Assembly: GCA_023379355.1 (NCBI GenBank)
Contig: JAMCUD010000019.1
Coordinates: 1-10,521, forward strand
Direction: 5' to 3'
DNA: 10,521 bases
DNA from: Thermoplasmatota archaeon
GTDB lineage: Archaea > Thermoplasmatota > Thermoplasmata > Thermoplasmatales > Thermoplasmataceae
Both the position numbers and the translations under genes were made by a program. The notes under the pieces were generated by a model. The model searched no databases. It had not been told where the DNA came from and saw nothing but the letters and a program-made list of their open reading frames with translations. This document shows, in pieces, positions 6,621 through 10,521 of the stretch (positions within the stretch are counted from its first letter, which is position 1; the number at the start of each line of letters is the position of its first letter).

Positions 6621-7079
6621 GTGCAGCCAATAGAAAGTGACTATTCTCCTGAACTCAAGAGAAACCGGAAGAGGATGACCATCGCTGTTGCAGTTGTTAT
6701 CCTTGCGGTCGTGGCCATTTTTCTTGGAACGGGAATGGAAAGTTCAGGCACGGTCAATGTAATGTGGCTACAGGTCGATCTTTCCTATCAGTCCGGATCC
6801 GGTTATTTTGGCCCTTCTGTATTCTATATACAGGAGAACGTTCACACGATTCCTTCCGGATCCAATCATGAATTCTCTGTTCGCCTCATTAATACTGGAA
6901 CTTCTCCACATGAGGTGACGGGGATCATTCCATTGACTCCAGGCTTTTCATTGATCTCGACCGGATCTTCACTTCCGGTTACTGTACAGCCCGGACATTC
7001 CGTGACTTTATATCTAACCTTGAGGGTTCCCAGCGGCAATTACGCTGGAGACCTTGTTGTTGACATATCTGTTTCATGA
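6621..7079 (+). CDS. Small membrane-anchored exported beta-sandwich protein, function unknown
   Basis: I do not recognise this 152-residue protein. A basic stretch KRNRKR at 13-18 precedes one hydrophobic segment at about 20-37, so the N-terminus should be inside and the rest outside the cell. The outer part (40-152) is rich in beta-prone, Ser/Thr/Gly/Val residues. NTGTSPHEVTG at 91-101 and VQPGHSVTLYLTL at 122-134, with an ending YAGDLVVDISV, resemble Ig-like/CARDB-type domains. There are no cysteines, no metal-binding cluster and no catalytic motif. The start is GTG 6621, supported by the TATA box position; ATG 6675 would remove the basic N-terminus. It is divergent from the Fe-S oxidoreductase gene and shares its promoter region, so an accessory role at the membrane is conceivable but only inferred. 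Other options are a small surface-layer-associated or pilin-like protein. Confidence 0.75.
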   Translation: MQPIESDYSPELKRNRKRMTIAVAVVILAVVAIFLGTGMESSGTVNVMWLQVDLSYQSGSGYFGPSVFYIQENVHTIPSGSNHEFSVRLINTGTSPHEVTGIIPLTPGFSLISTGSSLPVTVQPGHSVTLYLTLRVPSGNYAGDLVVDISVS

Positions 7080-7081
7080 TA

Positions 7082-7099
7082 TTTTCATCCCTTTTTTCA
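7082..7099 (+). terminator. T-rich terminator after the exported-protein gene
   Basis: Just after the TGA, ATTTTCATCCCTTTTTTC contains a run of six T at 7092-7097. This fits archaeal T-tract termination and would end the single-gene transcript that starts at 6621. Confidence 0.5.
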
Positions 7100-7170
7100 T
7101 GAATTTCGTCCATGCACACTTACAGTGAAAATTGATTACTAATCTTCAAGCATGTTGGCATAGTTGATCC

Positions 7171-7671
7171 ATGGACTCCATTGATTACGCTGTTCCGACC
7201 GTAAATGCTCATCTAGATCTAACAGGTGGTGAGCTTTTAATGGCCATTTTAAGGCTTCATAAGGCCCTGTGCAAAAAACAGCTTGACCTGACAAGACTCA
7301 ACATGCTTGCTTTCATGGCTGAGGGGGAATGCGGTATCAGTTCTGACATCACATTCACCACGACTAAATTTGGCCCGAAGTCTGCATTCATTGGAGATTT
7401 TATACACCATAACAGGGAGATATTCCATGTGAGAAAGACAGGGGGAGCAATCACAAAATTTCCCGACCCGGATCTGAGGATCAAGATTTCCCTCACGGAA
7501 GCTGGAGATCATTTCTCCTCCAGAGTAATAAATTTTCTTACCGTGGGGAAACTCCGATCGCTATCTCACGTAATATCAAAATGGGGAGATGAAGCCGCAA
7601 GGGAATTATTGACATACATATGCGTATTCCATGACGGCTTCTGCCCTGAATCTATTATTGATCAGCACTGA
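7171..7671 (+). CDS. YwgA/SocA-like hypothetical protein, possible winged-helix fold
   Basis: A 166-residue soluble protein with no membrane segment. Its pattern is like the YwgA/SocA (Panacea-type) group: a helical start LLMAILRLHKAL with LTRLNMLAFMAE at about 40-51, then TTKFGPKSAFIGDFI at about 64-78, a basic turn HVRKTGG, then RIKISLTEAGDHF at about 103-115 and a late LLTYICVFHDGFCPESII at about 146-163. In that group these are the helix before the strand, the GP-S turn, the LT-x-x-G helix and the final Y-x-x-S-I helix. Some members are antitoxins or phage-linked proteins, but no toxin gene is beside it here. A regulator of DNA or protein binding is a guess. ATG 7171 is preceded by ATTACTAAT at 7135-7143, a weak TATA-like box giving a short leader. 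It has its own spacing of 91 bases from the previous gene. Family assignment is from pattern memory and is tentative. Confidence 0.7.
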   Translation: MDSIDYAVPTVNAHLDLTGGELLMAILRLHKALCKKQLDLTRLNMLAFMAEGECGISSDITFTTTKFGPKSAFIGDFIHHNREIFHVRKTGGAITKFPDPDLRIKISLTEAGDHFSSRVINFLTVGKLRSLSHVISKWGDEAARELLTYICVFHDGFCPESIIDQH

Positions 7672-7708
7672 GAAGGTTTGCGAGGCGGATTTCTTGCATT
7701 GATCCCAG

Positions 7709-7717
7709 GTATATAGA
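7709..7717 (+). promoter_or_regulatory. TATA box for the lipA operon
   Basis: GTATATAGA lies immediately before the in-frame ATG at 7719. With normal archaeal spacing the transcript would start at about 7739-7743, beyond that ATG, so translation probably starts at ATG 7767 or GTG 7794. A second AT-rich stretch, ATATAATC at 7771-7778, is too close to GTG 7794 for an ideal leaderless start. Confidence 0.45.
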
Positions 7718-7766
7718 TATGCCTCAAGATTTTGGATTCACTTTCAGTATTTTTAGAACGATATCT

Positions 7767-8663
7767 ATGAATATAATCTTAGCATCTTGGAGTGTGAGAC
7801 CGGAATACGTCAAGGTCAACATCCCGTCAGGGGAGAACTATCTGAAGATCAGGCACGATATTCACGATCGTACCCTGCACACCGTCTGCGAAGAGGCAAG
7901 ATGTCCTAATATCGCAGAGTGCTGGGATTCCGGTACCGCAACCTTTATGATCATGGGAAGCAACTGCTCCAGAGGCTGCAGATTCTGTGCCGTAACCCAT
8001 GGGCACATGCAGCCGTTGGATCCGCTCGAGCCAGAGAAGGTAAGTGAGGCAGCAAGGAGCATGAGGCTTTCTTACGTGGTCATTACATCAGTTGACAGGG
8101 ACGATCTCCCGGATCAGGGATCTGAACACTTTGCCAGCGTTATAAGAAAGGTAAAGGAAAGCGTTGAGAACGTTGAAGTACTTATCCCCGATTTCAGGGG
8201 GAGACACGATCTCATCAGCAGGATCATAACGGCTGAACCGTCAGTGATAGCGCATAATGTGGAGACTGTAAGACGTCTCACACCATTGGTTAGGGATCCA
8301 CGGGCTGGATACGATCAGTCGCTCGGGGTGCTGAAGTATATAAAAAAAGAGAAGCCCAGCCAGATCACAAAGTCTTCCATTATGGTGGGATTAGGTGAAA
8401 AGGATGCCGAGATCATTGAAACTCTTGGAGACCTGCGTAGTGCAGGCGTGGACATTGTCACAATAGGGCAGTACCTGAGACCCACAAGAATGCAGCTTGA
8501 GGTAGTGGAATATTCGCCCATTGAGAGATTCAGGCAGATGGAGGAAATTGCCTATTCAATGGGTTTCTCGTTTGTTGCTTCCGGCCCGCTTGTAAGGACA
8601 TCTTACAGGGCCGCTGAAGCCTGGACCAGGAGGAGATTGAAAAATGACGGAAATTATGAATGA
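7767..8663 (+). CDS. lipA: Lipoyl synthase (radical SAM)
   Basis: LipA inserts two sulfurs into the octanoyl group carried on E2 or H proteins, giving the lipoyl cofactor, using S-adenosylmethionine and two [4Fe-4S] clusters. The auxiliary-cluster motif CEEARCPNIAEC (C-x4-C-x5-C) is at 7887-7922 and the radical SAM motif CSRGCRFC (C-x3-C-x2-C) at 7965-7988. ITSVDRDDLPDQG and the late RTSYRA are further family marks; the usual form of the last is RSSY, whose Ser helps bind the auxiliary cluster, and here the first Ser is Thr. The frame is open from ATG 7719 (314 residues). I choose ATG 7767 (298 residues) because a TATA box touches the first ATG; GTG 7794 (289 residues), just before the conserved RPEYVKV, is also possible. 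The end overlaps the E1 alpha gene by 20 bases, so it is the first gene of a dehydrogenase operon. Identity is certain; the start is not. Confidence 0.95.
   Translation: MNIILASWSVRPEYVKVNIPSGENYLKIRHDIHDRTLHTVCEEARCPNIAECWDSGTATFMIMGSNCSRGCRFCAVTHGHMQPLDPLEPEKVSEAARSMRLSYVVITSVDRDDLPDQGSEHFASVIRKVKESVENVEVLIPDFRGRHDLISRIITAEPSVIAHNVETVRRLTPLVRDPRAGYDQSLGVLKYIKKEKPSQITKSSIMVGLGEKDAEIIETLGDLRSAGVDIVTIGQYLRPTRMQLEVVEYSPIERFRQMEEIAYSMGFSFVASGPLVRTSYRAAEAWTRRRLKNDGNYE
8628..8637 (+). promoter_or_regulatory. Strong ribosome binding site for E1 alpha
   Basis: AGGAGGAGAT inside the 3' end of lipA lies 6 bases before ATG 8644. It fixes that ATG over the next in-frame ATG at 8656. The contrast with the leaderless first genes fits internal operon position. 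Confidence 0.7.
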
Positions 8664-9657
8664 ACAGGTAGAAAAGGAAAAGCACATTAGGGGCCTTGGG
8701 GCAATGATCCTCTCGAGGACCCTCGACAAGAAGATCATAACAGCGCAGAGGCAGGGAAGGGTTGGATTCTATACGCCAACAATGGGCCAGGAGGCCGCAC
8801 AGATAGGGCTGTCCATGGCACTTGACAAGGATGACCTCATCTACGAATATTACAGGGATGTTCCAATGATGCTGCATCGCGGTGTACCCATAGAGATCAT
8901 CCTGAACCAGGTGTTCGGAAATAGGGATGATCTTGCCAAGGGACGCCAGATGCCAAGCCATCTGGTTGCCAGAGATTACAATTTCATGTCAGTTCCCAGT
9001 CCAGTGGCAACAAACCTTCCCCTTGCCGTTGGAACAGCCTATGCCAAGGTATACAGGAAGGAGAAAGGCATAGTCGTGGCAAGCTTCGGTGATGGATCCA
9101 CTTCCACTCCAGATTTTCACGCCGCGATGAATATGGCTGCTGTATTCAACCTCCCAATATTGTTCTTCTGCGAAAACAATGGATGGGCCATATCAACACC
9201 TGTGGAAAAGCAGACAAAGACCGAGATATGGAAAAAGGCAGAGGCTTACGGCATGGTCGGAATGAAAGCTGATGGAAACAACCTGGTTGAGATGTATAAG
9301 GTTGCCCAGCAGGCTGTTGAACATGTCCGTTCAGGAAGGGGCCCTGTGCTTCTTGAGGCAAGATGTTACAGGATGGGGCCTCATTCCACCTCGGACGACC
9401 CCACAAAGTACCAGACTGACATCGTCCTTGATGGATCAGAGAGAGACCCAATCATAGTGTCACAGAATGCCCTCAAGGAAATGGGACTTGTGAATGATCA
9501 GCTGATTGAGAAGGTCAGGTCCGAATCGCAGAGGATTGTCAACGAGAAGTTTGACCAGCAGGAAAAGATTCCTGCACCTGATCCTGAGACAATTTTCCAG
9601 GATGTTTATGCCCGGGAAACTTGGATACTCAGGGAAGAACGGGAGGAGATACTATGA
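8644..9657 (+). CDS. 2-oxoacid dehydrogenase E1 component, alpha subunit (BCKDH/PDH type)
   Basis: The thiamine diphosphate-dependent E1 subunit, with E1 beta, decarboxylates a 2-oxo acid and hands the acyl group to lipoyl-E2. It has 337 residues, the normal length for separate alpha subunits. Motifs: the TPP/Mg motif GDGST at 149-153 to ENN at 177-179; GRQMPSHL at 100-107; SPVATNLPLAVG at 119-130; and the loop RMGPHSTSDDP at 243-253. The sequence NNGWAISTP, the loop HSTSDD, and DFHAAMN (Ala where pyruvate-type enzymes often have Glu) resemble the branched-chain enzyme more than pyruvate dehydrogenase. The characterised Thermoplasma acidophilum complex is reported to accept branched-chain 2-oxo acids and also pyruvate, so both names are defensible. 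Its start is fixed by the strong ribosome site; it overlaps lipA by 20 bases and E1 beta by 4, implying translational coupling. E2 and E3 genes are expected to the right. Confidence 0.95.
   Translation: MTEIMNEQVEKEKHIRGLGAMILSRTLDKKIITAQRQGRVGFYTPTMGQEAAQIGLSMALDKDDLIYEYYRDVPMMLHRGVPIEIILNQVFGNRDDLAKGRQMPSHLVARDYNFMSVPSPVATNLPLAVGTAYAKVYRKEKGIVVASFGDGSTSTPDFHAAMNMAAVFNLPILFFCENNGWAISTPVEKQTKTEIWKKAEAYGMVGMKADGNNLVEMYKVAQQAVEHVRSGRGPVLLEARCYRMGPHSTSDDPTKYQTDIVLDGSERDPIIVSQNALKEMGLVNDQLIEKVRSESQRIVNEKFDQQEKIPAPDPETIFQDVYARETWILREEREEIL
9641..9650 (+). promoter_or_regulatory. Strong ribosome binding site for E1 beta
   Basis: GGGAGGAGAT at the end of the E1 alpha gene lies 3 bases before ATG 9654, with the GGAGG core 7 bases away. 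It favours ATG 9654 over the in-frame ATGs at 9663 and 9669. Confidence 0.65.
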
Positions 9658-10521
9658 GCAACATGAACATGGTGCAGGCACTGAACAGCACCCTTGATAT
9701 GAAGATGTCCCAGGATGATTCAATTATACTCCTGGGTGAGGATATAGGCAAGGATGGTGGTGTATTCAGGGTAACCGATGGGCTTCAGGCAAAATTCGGG
9801 CCGGAAAGGGTAATTGATACACCCCTTGTTGAGCTTGGAATTGTTGGTATGGCCATAGGAATGGCAGTTTACGGAATGAAACCTGTACCGGAAATCCAGT
9901 TCCAGGACTTCATATACACCGCAATGGACCAGATAATAAATCAGATGGCCAAGATACGCTACAGGACTGCCGGGAAAATAACCGTTCCCCTGGTGTTGAG
10001 AACACCTTACGGTGGCGGCATCAGAGGAGGGCTCTACCATTCCCAGAGCGGTGAATCCTACTTCGTGCACACTGCCGGCCTTACAGTTGTCACGCCTTCC
10101 AACCCTTACGATGCCAGAGGCCTTCTGTCTGCTTCTCTGGATCTTGGTGATCCAGTCATATTCCTGGAGCCTAAGAGACTCTACAGATCTCAGAAGGTGG
10201 AGGTCCCAGACAATGATTACAAAGTGGAGATTGGAAAGGCGAACCTGGTTCACCAGGGAGATTCGGTCACAATAATTACCTATGGCTCCATGGTCCCAAC
10301 CGTAATTTCCGCTGTTGAGAAACATGCCATTGACGCTGATGTTCTTGATCTCAGGACGCTGAGCCCGCTGGACATAGACTCAATATCAGCATCGGTAAAG
10401 AAAACCGGAAGGGTTGTCATTGTCCATGAAGCTCCAAGAACGCTGGGGATGGGTGCGGAGATTTCGGCGATGATATCAGAGAGGATGGTTGAATATCTAT
10501 ACGCGCCAATTGTCAGGGTGA
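9654..10521 (+). CDS. 2-oxoacid dehydrogenase E1 component, beta subunit, 3'-truncated
   Basis: The beta subunit that completes the TPP site of the heterotetrameric E1. The ATG overlaps the TGA of E1 alpha (ATGA), and the frame stays open for 289 codons to the right edge, where it ends in APIVRV plus one base, so roughly 35-40 residues are missing. Family features: LLGEDIG at 26-32, GVFRVTDGL at 36-44, and TPLVELGIVGMAIG at 56-69 with the TPP-activating Glu60. Next come FQDFIYTAMDQI at 83-94, PYGGGIRGGLYHSQS at 118-132 with conserved His129, TPSNPYDARGLL, and EPKRLYR. The C-terminal transketolase domain (DLRTLSPLD, HEAP) is visible. The match to bacterial-type BkdB/PdhB is strong. A long open frame on the opposite strand (9720-10325) is a shadow. 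Substrate is uncertain in the same way as for the alpha subunit. Confidence 0.95.
   Translation, partial: MSNMNMVQALNSTLDMKMSQDDSIILLGEDIGKDGGVFRVTDGLQAKFGPERVIDTPLVELGIVGMAIGMAVYGMKPVPEIQFQDFIYTAMDQIINQMAKIRYRTAGKITVPLVLRTPYGGGIRGGLYHSQSGESYFVHTAGLTVVTPSNPYDARGLLSASLDLGDPVIFLEPKRLYRSQKVEVPDNDYKVEIGKANLVHQGDSVTIITYGSMVPTVISAVEKHAIDADVLDLRTLSPLDIDSISASVKKTGRVVIVHEAPRTLGMGAEISAMISERMVEYLYAPIVRV

Noticed and set aside
6675..6750. Type IV pilin-like N-terminus in the exported protein
   Set aside because: The hydrophobic segment after KRNRKR looks superficially similar, but there is no class III signal cleavage pattern and no VSPVIG-type motif.
7682..7725. GAGGC/GCCTC inverted pair flanking the lipA TATA box
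   Set aside because: Only 5 bp arms 34 bases apart; expected by chance in a sequence of this length.
9720..10325. 201-codon open frame on the minus strand
   Set aside because: It lies wholly antisense to the strongly conserved E1 beta gene, shows no family motif, and is explained by the codon bias of the opposite strand.
1..10521. CRISPR arrays, tRNA/rRNA genes, insertion sequences, prophage or defence genes
   Set aside because: I looked on both strands and found no regularly spaced repeats, no tRNA-like fold with a T-loop consensus, no transposase or integrase motifs and no terminal inverted repeats. The window reads as ordinary metabolic chromosome.

Overview
The window looks like chromosomal sequence from an archaeon of the Thermoplasmata (Thermoplasma/Ferroplasma/Cuniculiplasma relatives). 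Several genes have TATA-like boxes about 24-31 bases before the start codon and no Shine-Dalgarno (leaderless mRNAs), while closely packed downstream genes carry strong purine-rich ribosome sites. Gene ends are T-rich. Arg is mostly AGG/AGA and Ile is often ATA. The gene set also fits: ETF, a membrane Fe-S oxidoreductase of the ETF:quinone type, Pho84-like transporters and a lipoate-dependent 2-oxoacid dehydrogenase. The species cannot be named from the sequence.

Layout. Positions 1-811 hold the 3' part of etfA (+), cut by the left edge. A leaderless MFS transporter follows (900-2225, +). Next come three minus-strand genes, each apparently with its own promoter, reading leftwards from 6466: a 648-residue membrane Fe-S oxidoreductase (6466-4520), a Pho84-type phosphate/H+ symporter-like MFS protein (4434-2980) and a small ferredoxin (2873-2451). 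The first MFS gene and the ferredoxin converge on a 225-base non-coding stretch. A divergent promoter region (6467-6620) separates the oxidoreductase from a small membrane-anchored, exported beta-sandwich protein (6621-7079, +). This is followed by a YwgA/SocA-like unknown protein (7171-7671, +). The right end is a tightly packed plus-strand operon: lipA (lipoyl synthase), then E1 alpha and E1 beta of a branched-chain/pyruvate-type 2-oxoacid dehydrogenase. The E1 beta gene runs off the right edge.

How the genes fit together. ETF collects electrons from acyl-CoA-type dehydrogenases. The membrane oxidoreductase combines a cytochrome-b-like anchor, two [4Fe-4S] motifs and two CCG domains, and is the best candidate to pass those electrons to the quinone pool. 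The 2-oxoacid dehydrogenase yields acyl-CoA, and LipA makes the lipoyl cofactor of its E2 subunit, whose gene is expected just right of the window. The common theme is oxidation of 2-oxo acids and acyl-CoA with electron delivery to a respiratory chain.

I see no CRISPR array, rRNA, tRNA, insertion sequence or phage gene, and no clear candidate for a wholly new system. The points most worth a second look are: two Pho84-like transporters that differ at the predicted phosphate-binding residues; a ferredoxin with Lys in place of a cluster Cys and a 57-residue N-terminal extension; a perfect 7-bp inverted repeat between the oxidoreductase and the transporter promoter; the uncharacterised gene pair at 6621-7671; and the uncertain LipA start.
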